DNA of 64,000 bases. Source: Aplectana chamaeleonis. Its lineage: Eukaryota; Nematoda; Chromadorea; Rhabditida; Cosmocercidae. The DNA lies in contig JAPDOI010000040.1 of the NCBI GenBank assembly GCA_029168955.1, positions 1,476,501-1,540,500 of the forward strand, written 5' to 3'. The notes under the pieces were generated by a model. The model was not told the origin of the DNA. It worked only from the letters and a program-made list of their open reading frames with translations, and ran no database searches. A program made the position numbers and the translations under genes. Positions within the stretch are counted from its first letter, which is position 1, and each line of letters starts with the position of its first letter. Positions 1 to 12,047 of the stretch are shown here, piece after piece.

Positions 1-3000
1 CGGCGGAGCCGTCCCATTGTTCGGCGCAGCCGAACGAATCCTCTACGGTGGGTGGCCCATCGTTCGGCGGAGCCGAACGAATACTACACGGAGGGTGGGT
101 GACGAAACCGGTGCATCGTTCGGCGAAGCCGAACGAATACTACGTAGAGGGAGGGGGGTCGGCGGAACCGGCCCATTGTTCGGCAAAGCCGAACGAATCC
201 TCTACGGTGGGTGGCCCATCATTCGGCGGAGCCGAACGAATACTACATGGAGGGTAGCCGGCGAAGCCGATCCATCTTTCGGCGAAGCCAAACGAATACT
301 ACACGGGGGGTGGGCGGCGAAGCCGGTGCATCGTTCGGCGAAGCCGAACAAATACCACGTAGAGGGGGGGGGCCGGCGAAGCCGGTTCATCGTTCGGCGA
401 AGCCGAACGAATACCACGTAGAGGGGGTCGGCGAAGCCGGTTCATCGTTCTGCGCAACCGAATGAATACTACACGGAGGATGGGCGGCGAAGTTGAAAAT
501 CGTTCGGCGAAGCCGAACGAATACTACGTGGAGGGAGGGGGTCGGCGGAACCGGCCCATTGTTCGGCAAAGCCGAACGAATCCTCTACGGTGGGTGGCCC
601 ATCATTCGGCGGAGCCGAACGAATACTACATGAAGGGTAGCCGGCGAAGCCGGTCCATCGTCTGGCGAAGTCGAGCGAATACTACGCGGAGGGTGGCCGG
701 CAAAGCCGGCGAGCGAATACCACGTAGAGGAAAGGGGGTCGGCGAAGCCGGCCCATCGTTCGGCGGAGCCGAACGAATACTACATGGAGGGTAGGCGGCG
801 AAGCCGGTCCATCGTTCGGCGAAGCCAAACGAATACTACACGGAGGGTGGGCGGCGAAACCGGTGCATCGTTCGGCGAAGCCGAACGAATACTACGTGGA
901 GGGAGGGGGGTCGGCGGAGCCGTCCCATTGTTCGGCGCAGCCGAACAAATCCTCTACGGTGGGTGGCCCATCGTTCGGCGGAGCCGAACGAATACTACAG
1001 GGAGGGTGGGCGGCGAAACCGGTGCATCGTTGGGCGAAGCCGAACGAATACTACGTAGAGGGAGGGGGGTCGGCGGAACCGGCCCATTGTTCGGCAAAGC
1101 CGAACGAATCCTCTACGGTGGGTGGCCCATCATTCGGCGGAGCCGAACGAATACTACATGGAGGGTAGCCGGCGAAGCCGATCCATCTTTCGGCGAAGCC
1201 AAACGAATACTACACGGGGGGTGGGCGGCGAAGCCGGTGCATCGTTCGGCGCAGCCGAACGAATACTACATGGAGGGTAGGCGGCGAAGCCGGTCCATCG
1301 TTCGGCGAAGCCAAACGAATACTACACGGAGGGTGGGCGGCGAAACCGGTGCATCGTTCGGCGAAGCCGAACGAATACCACGTAGAGGGGGGTCGGCGAA
1401 GTTGGTTCATCGTTCGGCGAAGCCGAACGAATACCACGTAGAGGGTCGGCGAAGCCGGTTCATCGTTCTGCGCAACGGAATGAATACTACACGGAGGATG
1501 GGCGGCGAAGCCGGTGCATCTTTCGGCGAAGCCGAACGAATACTAGGTGGAGGGAGGGCGGTCGGCGCAACCGGCCCATTGTTCGGCAAAGCCGAACGAA
1601 TCCTCTACGCTGGGGGGCCCATCATTCGGCGGAGCCGAACGAATACTACATGAAGGGTAGCCGGCGAAGCCGGTCCATCGGTCGGCGAAGCCGAATGAAT
1701 ACTACGTGGAGGGAGGGGGTCGGCGGACCCGGCCCATTGTTCGGCAAAGCTGAACGAATCCTCTACGGTGGGTGGCCCATCATTCGGCGGAGCCGAACGA
1801 ATACTACATGGAGGGTAGCCGGCGAAGCCGGTCCATCGTCTGGCGAAGTCGAGCGAATACTACGCGGAGGGTGGCCGGCAAAGCCGGCGAGCGAATACCA
1901 CGTAGAGGAAAGGGGGTCGGCGAAGCCGGCCCATCGCTCGGCGAAGCCGAACGAACACTACGTAGAGGGGGGTGGTCGGCGAAGCCGGCCCATCGTTCGG
2001 CGGAGCCGAACGAATACTACATGGAGGGGAGGCGGCGAAGCCGGTCCATCGTTCGGCGAAGCCAAACGAATACTACACGGAGGGTGGGCGGCGAAACCGG
2101 TGCATCGTTCGGCGAAGCCGAACGAATACTACGTAGAGGGAGGGGGGTCGGCGGAGCCGTCCCATTGTTCGGCGCAGCCGAACGAATCCTCTACGGTGGG
2201 TGGCCCATCGTTCGGCGGAGCCGAACGAATACTACACGGAGGGTGGGTGACGAAACCGGTGCATCGTTCGGCGAAGCCGAACGAATACTACGTAGAGGGA
2301 GGGGGGTCGGCGGAACCGGCCCATTGTTCGGCAAAGCCGAACGAATCCTCTACGGTGGGTGGCCCATCATTCGGCGGAGCCGAACGAATACCACGTAGAG
2401 GGGGGGGGGTCGGCGAAGCCGGTTCATCGTTCGGCGAAGCCAAACGAATACTACACGGAGGGTGGGCGGCGAAACCGGTCCCCCGTTCGGCGAAGCCGAA
2501 CCAATACTACGTGGGGGGGGGGGGGCCGGCGGAGCCATCCCATTGTTCGGCGCAGCCGAACGAATCCTCTACGGTGGGTGGCCCATCGTTCGGCGGAGCC
2601 GAACGAATACTACACGGAGGGTGGGTGACGAAATTGGTGCATCGTTCGGCGAAGCCGAACGAATACTACGTAGAGGAGGGGGTCGGCGGAACTGGCCCAT
2701 TGTTCGGCAAAGCCGAACGAATCCTCTACGGTGGGTGGTCCCATCATTCGGCGGAGCCGAAACGAATACTACATGGAGGGTAGCCGGCGAAGCTGATCCA
2801 TCTTTCGGCGAAGCCAAACGAATACTACACGGGGGTGGTCGGCGAAGCTGGCTTATCGTTCGGCGGAGCCGAACGAATACTACATGGAGGGTAGGCGGCG
2901 AAGCTGGTCCATCGTTCGGCGAAGCCAAACGAATACTACACGGAGGGTGGGCGGCGAAACCGGTGCATCGTTCGGCGAAGCCGAACGAATACTACGTAGA

Positions 3001-5142
3001 GGGAGGGGGTCGGCGGAGCTGTCCCATTGTTCGGCGCAGCCGAACGAATCCTCTACGGTGGTGGTTCCATCGTTCGGCGGAGCCGAACGAATACTACACG
3101 GAGGGTGGGTGACGAAACTGGTGCATCGTTTGGCGAAGCCGAACGAATACTACGTAGAGGAGGGGGTCGGCGGAACTGGCCCATTGTTCGGCAAAGCCGA
3201 ACGAATCCTCTACGGTGGGTGGCTCATCATTCGGCGGAGCCGAACGAATACTACATGGAGGGTAGCCGGCGAAGCCGATCCATCTTTCGGCGAAGCCAAA
3301 CGAATACTACACGGGGGGTAGGCGGCGAAGTTGGTGCATCGTTCGGCAAAGCCGAACGAATACCACGCAGAGAGGGGTCGGCGAAGTTGGTTCATCGTTC
3401 GGCGAAGCCGAACGAATACCACGTAGAGGGGGTCGGCGAAGCCGGTTCATCGTTCTGCGCAACCGAATGAATACTACACGGAGGATGGGCGGCGAAGCCG
3501 GTGCACCGTTCGGCGAAGCCGAACGAATACTACGTGGAGGGAGGGGGGTCGGCGGGACCGGCCCATTGTTCGGCAAAGCCGAACGAATCCTCTACGGTGG
3601 GTGGCCCATCATTCGGCGGAGCCGAACGAATACTACATGAAGGGTAGCCGGCGAAGCCGGTCCATCGTCTGGCGAAGTCGAGCGAATACTACGCGGAGGG
3701 TGGCCGGCAAAGCCGGCGAGCGAATACCACGTAGAGGAAAGGGGGTCGGCGAAGCTGGTCTATCGTTCGGCGGAGCCGAACGAATACTACATGGAGGGTA
3801 GGCGGCGAAGCCGGTCCATCGTTCGGCGAAGCCAAACGAATACTACACGGAGGGTGGGCGGCGAAATTGGTGCATCGTTCGGCGAAGCCGAACGAATACT
3901 ACGTAGAGGGAGGGGGGTCGGCGGAGTTGTCCCATTGTTCGGCGCAGCCGAACGAATCCTCTACGGTGGGTGGGTCCATCGTTCGGCGGAGCCGAACGAA
4001 TACTACACGGAGGGTGGGTGACGAAACTGGTGCATCGTTCGGCGAAGCCGAACGAATACTACGTAGAGGAGGGGGTCGGCGGAACCGGCCCATTGTTCGG
4101 CAAAGCCGAACGAATCCTCTACGGTGGGTGGCTCCATCATTCGGCGGAGCCGAACGAATACTACATGGAGGGTAGCCGGCGAAGCCGATCCATCTTTCGG
4201 CGAAGCCAAACGAATACTACACGGGGGTGGCGGCGAAGTTGGTGCATCGTTCGGCGCAGCCGAACGAATACCACACGGAGGGTGGGCGGCGAAACCGGTG
4301 CATCGTTCGGCGAAGCCGAACGAATACCACGTAGAGGGGGGGGGTCGGCGTAGCCGGTCCATCGTTCTGCGCAACCGAATGAATACTACACGGAAGATGG
4401 GCGGCGAAGCCGGTGTATCGTTCGGCGAAGCCGAACGAATACTGCGTAGAGGGAGGGGGGTCGGCGGAGCCGGCCCATTGTTCGGCGAAGAACGAATCCT
4501 CTACGGTGGGTGGCCCATCGTTCGGCGGAGCCGAACGAATACTACACGGAGGGGGGGTGACGAAACCGGCCCATTGTTCGGCGAAGCCGAACGAATCCTC
4601 TACGGTGGGTGGCTCATCATTCGGCGGAGCCGAACGAATACTACATGGAGGGTAGCCGGCGAAGCCGGTCCATCGTTCGGCGAAGCCAACCGAATACTAC
4701 ACGGAGGGTGGGCGGCGAAGCCGGTGCATCGTTCGGCGCTGCCGAACGAATACTACACGGAGGGTGGGCGGCGAAACCGGTGCATTGTTCGGCGAAGCCG
4801 AACGAATACCACGTAGAGGGGGTGGTCGGCGAAGCCGGTCCATCGTTCTGCGCAACCGAATGAATACTACACGAAAGATGGGCGGCGAAGCCGGTGTATC
4901 GTTCGGCGAAGCCGAACGAATACTGCGTAGAGGGAGGGGGGTCGGCGGAGCCGGCCCATTGTTCGGCGAAGAACGAATCCTCTACGGTGGGTGGCCCATC
5001 GTTCGGCGGAGCCGAACGAATACTACATGGAGGGTAGCCGGCGAAGCCGGTCCATCGGTCGGCGAAGCCGAACGAATTTTACGCAGAGGGGGAGAGTCGG
5101 CGGAGCCGGCCCATTGTTCGGCGAAGCCAAACGAATACTACG
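1..5142. repeat. GC-rich satellite array A with a double-hairpin monomer
   Basis: Tandem array of diverged monomers of roughly 43-60 bp, already running at the left edge of the window. A typical monomer holds two dyads, CCGGCGAAGCCGG and TTCGGCGAAGCCGAA, then a spacer such as CGAATACTAC and a G-rich run. The loop trinucleotide varies (GAA, GGA, GCA, AAA) while most stems are kept. Longer blocks recur: the block starting at position 1 reappears near 912, 2150, 2525, 3012 and 3920, so there is irregular higher-order structure. Long frames are open on both strands only because units lack stops. The array ends where unique sequence starts at about 5143. Function unknown. Confidence 0.95.
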
Positions 5143-5959
5143 ACTCTGTGGTCACAATGAAGGAACTAAAATTGGAAGAGAACACAAAGCACAAATCAGA
5201 AAAGAAACTGGTTCTACCTGGAAGACATCGAGCTTGTTCTGATCTTTTTTGATGGCTGCTTCCATTGCGAAGTGAAACGCAGCCATGCTTTTCGCTTTCC
5301 GTCGCATCGACTTTAGCATTGGAAGAAGTCTGCAAAGTTAAATCAAATTTTCTTCTAAGTGAGCGTTTATAGTTATAGGGCTCCTGTACGTTTGTAAATT
5401 TTTTTCGACGTTTTCGTGCAGTTGAAACCCAGGACATAGCTAGTTTCAAGGTTTCGACTGCCGCATGACGATCGATTCTTCACTATCGAATGGCCGACGC
5501 AAAACTCCCCTTTCCAGACAGCATATTTTAGGTGGCCAAAATGTTGATGCCAAAACATTTTAAGTGATCTAATTCAATCCGATTTCTATGAATGATCACA
5601 GAAAGCCAAATGACTTTCAGCTTGCAAGGCACCTTCTATTGTAGTTTCCTGAGGCGGTATGCATGAATGCCTACGGGGAGGCCAGAGAGCCGCCTCGCAT
5701 CGTGTGTGCGTAACTGAATTTTGTAATTTCGTAATTCGTAAATCGTAACTGATAATGAGTAGTAGGCCCACACATGACCCAAACCTCATTCGATGTTGAA
5801 ATACCGTAGCATTTCAGTGATGAGGTGTTTCCATGTCGAAGAAGGTTGGAGGATGGGTTTCAGATTTATATTATTTTGAGCAGCTCTTGAATAAATATTC
5901 AGTACACATGCGTGGGATAGGAACGACTTTAATGGACAAAACGGAAACTCTAAGTTTAT
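5143..5959. other. Unassigned sequence after satellite A
   Basis: No gene recognised. A short stretch near 5705-5752 (TTTCGTAATTCGTAAATCG) resembles the array inside the CAGGG-type element relic at 32480-32603 and may be another remnant of it. Confidence 0.4.
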
Positions 5960-5963
5960 TTAA

Positions 5964-6437
5964 AGGCACAGTCCAACCTCAGAATCGAATTCCCGTTTCC
6001 ATGCTTATCTTAGAGAAAATTTGACGCTGATCACAATGGTATCTCCGGAATCGCTCAGAACTTACTACGAACAGAGTTACTGCCCCTCAAAGGTTCTGAA
6101 TTTAATTGGCAAGAAGCTCTCGGACGAGTTGTCTCGGGCCTGTTTCTTCTCGTTATTCGCGGCTATCGTTTTCAGGCAGGTCGCAAAATAAAGCCAGACC
6201 AAAAGCAAATGGAAGAACATAGATTTGGAGCAAAATCGATCGCGCTTCTCTTCAGTATTGAGACCGGAAGCTTGTCGGTGGGCGTTACCGAGTTTTTCTT
6301 CCATGGGGGCGGGATCGACTTTTTCCTAGCCTTTTCTCGCTTATTTGAGCGAATCGAGATTTTGCGCTTGACAGGGTTGCTATACACGGCGGCCGGAGTA
6401 TAATATCAAAAATTACCGCTGGGCTTGGACTGTGCTT
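5964..6437 (+). mobile_element. TTAA-flanked MITE, copy 1
   Basis: TIRs AGGCACAGTCCAACC and GGCTTGGACTGTGCTT, flanked by TTAA on the left (5960-5963) and TTAT on the right (6438-6441). The interior aligns by eye with the copy at 53456-53940: both have a block close to ATATCTCYGGAATCG and another GGACGAGTTGTC. No transposase. TTAA targeting suggests a piggyBac-like mobiliser, but the ends lack the usual piggyBac CCC start, so that is inference. Confidence 0.7.
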
Positions 6438-6673
6438 TTATGTACCACCTGTGCCAGGTTTCGCCCAACTTTTGAATACGAAAGCATAGGGAATAATCGC
6501 TCTACCAAACACAGTTCAGTTGAAGCCAAGGAGGGCAACACTGTGATGAGGAAACAATTGCGGTTGGATAGTTTTACCCGTAACCTTGTAACACTTAAGA
6601 GGCAGCCTGCTCCACGGCGAATTTCCACAGCGGACCGGTGCGCTCCACGGCTCATCGTTTCCGTGGGTGCGCA
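6438..6673. other. Flank of the composite element, with a dispersed motif
   Basis: No gene recognised. The end (6662-6681) carries the motif CGTGGGTGCGCAGTGTGGAC, which also occurs at 11211 and 11256 and identifies the pre-insertion site of the next element. Confidence 0.5.
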
Positions 6674-6681
6674 GTGTGGAC
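6674..6681. other. Left 8-bp target duplication GTGTGGAC
   Basis: Identical to 9807-9814. Removing everything between the two copies restores a sequence matching the paralogous motif at 11256-11285 with one mismatch. Confidence 0.85.
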
Positions 6682-6689
6682 TAGAGTGT

Positions 6690-6900
6690 TGGACCGAATA
6701 ATTTTTTTGAATATTCGAATAAACGAATAATTCCGATATTTCACTTCTTCGAATATTCGATTATTCGAATAAACGAATATTTCACTTCTTTGAATATTCG
6801 ATTATTCGAATAACCCGAATAATCCACTTCTTTGAATACTCGAATATTCGAATTATTCGAATATTCGAATATTATTCGAATAAACGAATATTTGGGGAAC
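6690..6900. repeat. Left subterminal palindromic array (CGAATATTCG)
   Basis: Imperfect repeats of TTCGAATATTCGAATAAACG, with CACTTCTTTGAATATTCG spacers. The unit repeats the CCGAATA at the inner end of the TIR. It closes with GAATATTTGGGGAACACT, a degenerate inverted copy of the terminus. Confidence 0.85.
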
Positions 6901-7154
6901 ACTATTGCGTACTATCCCATCCAATCCACTCGGGCAAATTGGGGCATCGACAACAGGTTGAAAAGTTGTCATCTCATAAACTGCAACCCTCTTGACAAGT
7001 CAAATCGCTCGCATTGTAAACCTGACAACTGCCCGTTGCCCAGCGACGTCCGCCTGTTGTCGGTCTGTTGACATTTTGACCTGTCACGTTTAGCGGCCTA
7101 TTTAGCAGCGGTCTGGCACATCCAGCAAGACTTTTATGTGGCTTAGGAACTACT

Positions 7155-7325
7155 TTGCACCGACCCGCGTCGCGGTCGGCGCATCGATACGCATCGCGGT
7201 CAGCGACACCTACACGCATCGTACGGTCGGCACACCGACACGCGTCGCGGTCGGCAAACCGACACGCGTCGCGGTCGACACACCGACACGCGCAGCGCGT
7301 AGTCGGTAGACCCACGCGTCGCGGC
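7155..7325. repeat. 24-bp GC minisatellite
   Basis: About seven diverged units around ACACGCGTCGCGGTCGGCAA. Open frames across it on both strands are a by-product of the period being divisible by three. Confidence 0.75.
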
Positions 7326-7446
7326 TTGGGTCGCTCCAACCTTCACTGAGGCCGCCACCGGATGGGCAGGCCTTCCAGAAGAGCTGGGCGGGGCCAATGT
7401 ACCGCATACTCTGGGTAATTGAACCGGCTGCACTCTTATCACCTAA

Positions 7447-7965
7447 AGGCAGTGTTTACGATAAAAATGTATTTCAGTTACCACTTCAGGAATGGGTAGT
7501 GGAGGGGCACACGGTAACGTTTACGTCGAAAGAACGTATGAAAACGAGCCAGGAAAAGCTCCACAAGAGCCCGAAGTTGCCACTCTCTGAGCGCATTGCA
7601 AACCTCAAAGCGCAACACACGCCCACCGACGTGAACAAATGAATGCTCGAGATCGAGAGATGAGCGATGGTTTCTGATCAAAGCAGCCCCGTTCTTCCCT
7701 CTTCATTCTCAACTTTCTCTTTATTCAGGCTACCTCGCATACATCGGCTGCAAAGACGGAAGCTACAAGCCTTCGACAATCTCGTCCACCATGTTTCCAT
7801 CCATCAAATAGATCATGACGATATCTCTTGAGGGACCATAACTCCGTTCCCAGAAGGTCTTGTACGATTTCAGAGTTATCATTGGAGTCAGTGATAAATG
7901 GGGCCGTTTTCAAGATGAAGGCGGGAAAACAGAAAAACGATTTTCTTTATCGTGAAACACCGCCT
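7447..7965 (-). mobile_element. TTAA-flanked MITE, copy 2, nested
   Basis: TIRs AGGCAGTGTTTACGATAAAA and the inverted TTATCGTGAAACACCGCCT, flanked by CTAA (7443-7446) and TTAA (7966-7969). The body matches the 53456-53940 copy on the opposite strand: both contain a block reading CTCGAGATTGTGAGATGAG-like sequence and the GTTCACGTCGGTGGGCGTG region. It lies inside the 6682-9806 element, so it inserted later. Confidence 0.75.
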
Positions 7966-8059
7966 TTAAGTTCAGCATACACGCTCGTAAACGTGCGGGT
8001 TGAGATACTAAAACGACCAACAAATGACGCCACACGACTGAGGAGTCAGTCCCTGCACC

Positions 8060-8227
8060 TGTATTCTGCGTCCTCCCTCAAATAAACAGGGAGTGCGTTG
8101 GGCCATTCCCACCATCGTCGATGCAGGTATGGCTCACTTATTGTACTCATTGTACCACCCACAAGCTGTCGCCGATGGTGGGAATGGCCCAGAACCCTTC
8201 TTTTTTTGGAGGAGGACGCAAAATGCA
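8060..8227. repeat. Fold-back repeat with ~55-bp arms
   Basis: Left arm from TGTATTCTGCGTCCTCC to CCATTCCCACCATCG (to 8117) pairs with the right arm from CGATGGTGGGAATGG (8173) to GGAGGACGCAAAATGCA. The 20-bp inner stems are nearly perfect. No target duplication identified. Confidence 0.7.
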
Positions 8228-8384
8228 AGGGCGGGCAGTTACGGGGCGGGGCCAACTTCTCACACGTGTAGCGTCATTGTGGGTCGTTTTTTGACGCTCT
8301 CCAAAATGCGTAGGCGTTGGTGTCTCTGAGCCATACCATTATATTTCCGTGGTTATCCCAAACCACGTTTACGGGCGTGTACTC

Positions 8385-8545
8385 TGGGGTTTGGCCGAGA
8401 AACATTTTAGCCGCGAAACAGACGCAAAATGCCTTTTACCGAGTAACAATGCCGCGAAATAGCTGCCAAATAATGCTGGCTGCGAAACATAGTCCCCAAA
8501 TAATGCCTTCGCCGTGAAATAGCCGCAAAATACCGTCGCTAAATT
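8385..8545. repeat. Short degenerate tandem repeat (GCCGCGAAAT)
   Basis: Repeated GCCGCGAAA / GCCAAATAATGC phrases about 22-30 bp apart, strongly diverged. No coding content recognised. Confidence 0.4.
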
Positions 8546-9188
8546 GCCGCCGCCAAATTTGTGGTCTGCTGCGGTCTAGTTTGGTTTAGCTTAAAGCTGA
8601 GTTCAGTTGAGTTGCATGCGCTGTTTATGCGATGGCGAACTTCCTAGTAAGCTGCTTGAGCCGTGCCCTACTCCGGGAATCTCAAAGCGACAATTCGAAA
8701 AACTCAGCGACAATTCTTAGTTAGTCGTTGAGACCGACACCATATCACTGGGAACTCGCCGTGTAATATCTCGCTTCCCAGCTCCATGAGTATCGTCTGG
8801 GCGACAACAGGAGTGGTTTCAGGATGTGGCGCGAATCTTGAGACTACATCCAGCTAGTCGTCCCAGGTGGCTGGAATCCATCGAAGTCCACGTCCAGCAT
8901 TATGGAAGGAGAGAACTTGGGCTTTTGCGTCAGAATTCAGGTGAACTTCACTGGAAAGTAGACAAATAGCATCACCTCGAACCAGTTTCATGAAAATACA
9001 CATTTTGAAAATGGCTCATTCTGGCCATCATCGTGCCAGAAATTTCCATGTTGCTCAAGTGTTGCTATACTTATGAGTTTCGCTCGAGATTTTAGACTTT
9101 TCTCTATAACTAAAAGGTGAAATGGGCATTTCTAGCGTTTTGACAAAATCCTACTGAGCGATTTAATATATTGGAAATACCTTGCTAT
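8546..9188. other. Unassigned interior of composite element
   Basis: No gene, array or inverted repeat recognised in this part of the 6682-9806 element. Confidence 0.4.
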
Positions 9189-9476
9189 AATTGTGCTTAT
9201 CTGGGTCCAATCGTCCGGTCCGCAATTGCGTCTCGGACACGCTTTGTGGCCGCGCGCTTCCGAGTCGGAAGAGTTTCCAGCGCCGCAGCTGCGGATCTGT
9301 TGACTCTAGGTGGGTTTTATAAACTGGAAACTAAAACAAAAATTGAATAAAACTGCATAAAGAAGCCAGATCGTGTCGGCTTTGGAGCTGGAAACTCGAT
9401 TGACTCGAGCGCGTGCGGCCGCAAAGCGTGTTCGAGACGCAATTTCGGAATGGAATTTAACCCAGATATTGCACAG
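9189..9476. mobile_element. Degenerate TA-flanked MITE, copy 1
   Basis: Degenerate ends (TTGTGCTTATCTGGG and CCCAGATATTGCACAG) and inner arms containing CCGGTCCGCAATTGCGTCTC and GCGGCCGCAAAGCGTG match the better-preserved copy at 25843-26119. TA lies at both edges, as for Tc1/mariner-type MITEs. Confidence 0.65.
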
Positions 9477-9611
9477 TAACTTTATATTTATGAGGTAACG
9501 AAGAATTGTGAGAAATTAGTAGTCACTACGCTAAGATGTTTGAAATGTAAAATCAGGGGCAAAATGAAAAGCGATATTGCTCGAATGTTCAAATTGATAT
9601 TCAGGTGCCGG

Positions 9612-9800
9612 GAATATCTGAATAAAACCGAATATTTCACTTCTTGAATATTCGAATAAATATTCGAATAAACGAATATTCCACTCTCTTTGATATTCGG
9701 ATTATTCGAATAACTCGAATAATCCACTTCTCTGAATATTCGAGTATTCGAATTATTCGAATATTCGAATATTATTCGAATAGACGAATATTCGGGCAAC
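9612..9800. repeat. Right subterminal palindromic array (CGAATATTCG)
   Basis: Same unit and orientation as 6690-6900, ending CGAATATTCGGGCAACACTC at the right terminus of the composite element. Confidence 0.85.
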
Positions 9801-9806
9801 ACTCTA

Positions 9807-9814
9807 GTGTGGAC
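9807..9814. other. Right 8-bp target duplication GTGTGGAC
   Basis: Exact copy of 6674-6681, continuing into ACGCAGTCC as the pre-insertion motif predicts. Confidence 0.85.
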
Positions 9815-10284
9815 ACGCAGTCCGCTGGGAACCATTTTGATCGGAGCAGGCTTTCTTACTTAGACAACCGGTATTCCGTTTCTACTCCACCTGAGAGTAT
9901 GGCGCTCCACAGAGATCTGGAGTGGAGGCCGCATGGTGAAGTTAATGATCCACCGCTTTTTCGCGGACTCTGCTTTTTTATTTTGGAAGTTATTCCAGCT
10001 TTACATGCACAAGTGCTGGTAAATCGAAATAAGGCGTTTGTTTGTTGACTTCTGAGATTTTCTTCAGGGTTACAGCTAATGGTTAGGATTGAGCTGTAAG
10101 TAAAGTGCTAGCCGACCCGGAGTATTAAAAATTTGAAAAATGAACTGAACTTCTCCTTTGTGATGTCCCTGAATAAACCCTCATGTAGAACTTTCGGTGG
10201 ACTCAAATACTTTGATCTTACCAAGTTGTATGACGCGACCGACAGAAACTTTATCAGAAATCTCAAAATGGGAATCAGATTCAT
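9815..10284. other. Unassigned sequence
   Basis: No gene or repeat recognised beyond the first few bases, which belong to the pre-insertion motif. Confidence 0.4.
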
Positions 10285-10295
10285 GATCAGCAATT

Positions 10296-10607
10296 CAGGG
10301 ATGAGCAGAGTTCCGCGTTTCGCGTTCCGAAACTCCGCAGTTTCATGCGTGCATTTTTTGGCATTCCGGCGTTCCGCATTCCGAAAACCGCAGAAAACGC
10401 TGCGGAATGCGAAAATGTCGGGTCATCTGGGACGTAAAAAAACATTCAATGATTTCTGATTTTTTCCGCGTTTCGCGTTCCGAAAACCACAATTCCGTGC
10501 ACTTTAAGCGTTTCGCGCCCGATTTCCGAAGCCCGAGAAAAGAGTTTTTGTTCCGAAACCTGAAAACCGATTTCCGAAATTTCACTTTTTTATTCCGCTC
10601 ATCCCTG
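10296..10607 (-). mobile_element. hAT-like MITE with CAGGGATGAGC termini, copy 1
   Basis: 312 bp from CAGGGATGAGCAGAG to TTCCGCTCATCCCTG. The body is built from variants of GTTTCGCGTTCCGAAA and GCATTCCG. It is the same family as 39032-39342 in the opposite orientation. The flanks repeat ATCAGCA (10286-10292 and 10608-10614), but three extra bases (ATT) sit between the left copy and CAGGG, so the target duplication is slightly irregular. Confidence 0.85.
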
Positions 10608-10639
10608 ATCAGCACCCCCTCCTCCCCAATGGCCACGTG

Positions 10640-11210
10640 AGCGAAGTCGCACCAAAACGTGAACGTTTACAAACGGATGACGAACGACAGACGCTAGCGA
10701 AGCTTTTAGAAAACTGTGAACATAATACACCACTTCATTTGTTCAGTGCCTCTAAACATACCCTGTGAAGTTTAATTTGCAAAATTTTGGAGCACTGGAA
10801 TTATTTTTGTGTTTTACCCCCTTTCCCCAAGTTACCCCTCCACTCGAAATTTAGCGAAAATTTAAACAAAGTTGACCTCAATGGCTAATGATACTCACAG
10901 TCGGGCTGAAATTTCATTGGAAATTGAAAAGTAAAAGCCAGAACCTTGTGCAGCAACTCGAATAACTTCTCGAGGTCAATGCAGCAAAATTTTGAACGAT
11001 TTAGCCAGGTCTGGGACGATTTATTTCAGTAGCCAAAGAAGCCTGAAAAATCAAAAAGCTGCCATTTCCGGGAGATAATTGTAAAATTACTAGGAATACT
11101 GAAAATGCTTGACCACTGTGAGTGTAACAGGCTACATCACAAGGAACCTATCCGTAATCAAGAAAGACTCCTACGCCAGAGAAATAGCAGAAAATATTAA
11201 AAGTTTTATG
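10640..11210. other. Unassigned AT-rich sequence
   Basis: No credible gene or repeat recognised. Confidence 0.4.
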
Positions 11211-11290
11211 GCGTGGGTGCGCAGTGTGGACACGCGGACCTGAGGGGCAAACACAGCCGTGGGTGCGCAGTGTGGACACGCGGTCCTTCT
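11211..11290. repeat. Tandem pair matching the pre-insertion site at 6674
   Basis: GTGGGTGCGCAGTGTGGACA occurs twice about 44 bp apart, each followed by CGCGG. These are unoccupied paralogues of the 8-bp target of the 6682-9806 element. Confidence 0.8.
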
Positions 11291-12047
11291 AGGGCAGTGT
11301 TCGCGACTATAAAATTTTCGGGCTTTTCAGCATAATCCTGTGCTTTGGGTCCATTCAGATTCACAGTAGTGAAGAAACGGCTGCGAAAAAAGTGGCTGGA
11401 AATAGGTGAAATTTGGAGTGCTGCAGTCGACCCAGTGCTGTGCGCTCAGCCCACTCTCAGGAAGACTTGTCCACATAATAAAAATCCTACGATAATATTC
11501 TTAAAGCATGAATGCCAGAGGCTAAGCGCGGTGTATTTGTCTTCTCTGTAATGCGCAGAGTTATTTTTGCCAGCTGTTTTTTTCTTGTCATTTTTGTGCA
11601 TTCTGCTCTGCTTTATCGTGTGTTTTCTGTTCTTCATATATTGTTACTGATTCTATTTGAATTGAAAAACATTTATGTATATTCCATTCGTAAACTTTTA
11701 TGAGCAGTCCGAACTCTTGTTCAAACCAAATAGGTCATTTCTGTAAACTGGGGGTTGAGACGAAAACTGGCGGAATAAATGCTTTGATGGTTTTTTGCAA
11801 GAAAAAATTGAATTAGATATTTCTCTGACAGGTCTTCACAGTTTCCGTCAAACGTGTTGAACTCCTTTGTGCTTATGATTTATTCAGTTTATCTTGAACA
11901 ACGTATGTCGATGTACTATTCGTTAATTTTTCATTTGTTTCAACTTTGCTTGTATGGCAGACTATCTTCAATTTTTTCAAAATTATTATTAGATAAATCA
12001 TTTCAGGTTGTGCGTTGTGTTGAGGTTGCGGCACCGTTTACCACTCG
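11291..12047. other. Unassigned AT-rich sequence
   Basis: No gene recognised. Confidence 0.4.

Larger units (their letters stand above)
6682..9806. mobile_element. Composite hAT-like non-autonomous element, TIR TAGAGTGTTG
   Basis: 3125 bp bounded by TAGAGTGTTGGACCGAATA and the inverted CGAATATTCGGGCAACACTCTA-type end, with perfect 8-bp target duplications GTGTGGAC. An 8-bp duplication and a YAGNG-type start are hallmarks of hAT transposons. Each end carries about 200 bp of AT-rich palindromic array in the same orientation. The interior contains a GC minisatellite, a TTAA-flanked MITE (7447-7965), a fold-back (8060-8227) and a TA-flanked MITE (9189-9476). No transposase is present, so it would need a partner. 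Alternative: two small MITEs with a duplicated neighbour, but the matching target duplications favour one unit. Confidence 0.8.

Noticed and set aside
784..2783. Open frames of 200-377 codons across satellite A, rich in FGEAERIL and RSAKPNEYY repeats
   Set aside because: They exist in several overlapping frames on both strands and follow the repeat unit; no promoter, splice signals or unique domain.
6682..9806. LTR retrotransposon interpretation, because both ends carry ~200-bp direct repeats
   Set aside because: No TG..CA ends, no primer-binding site, no gag-pol; termini are inverted and the 8-bp duplication fits hAT better.
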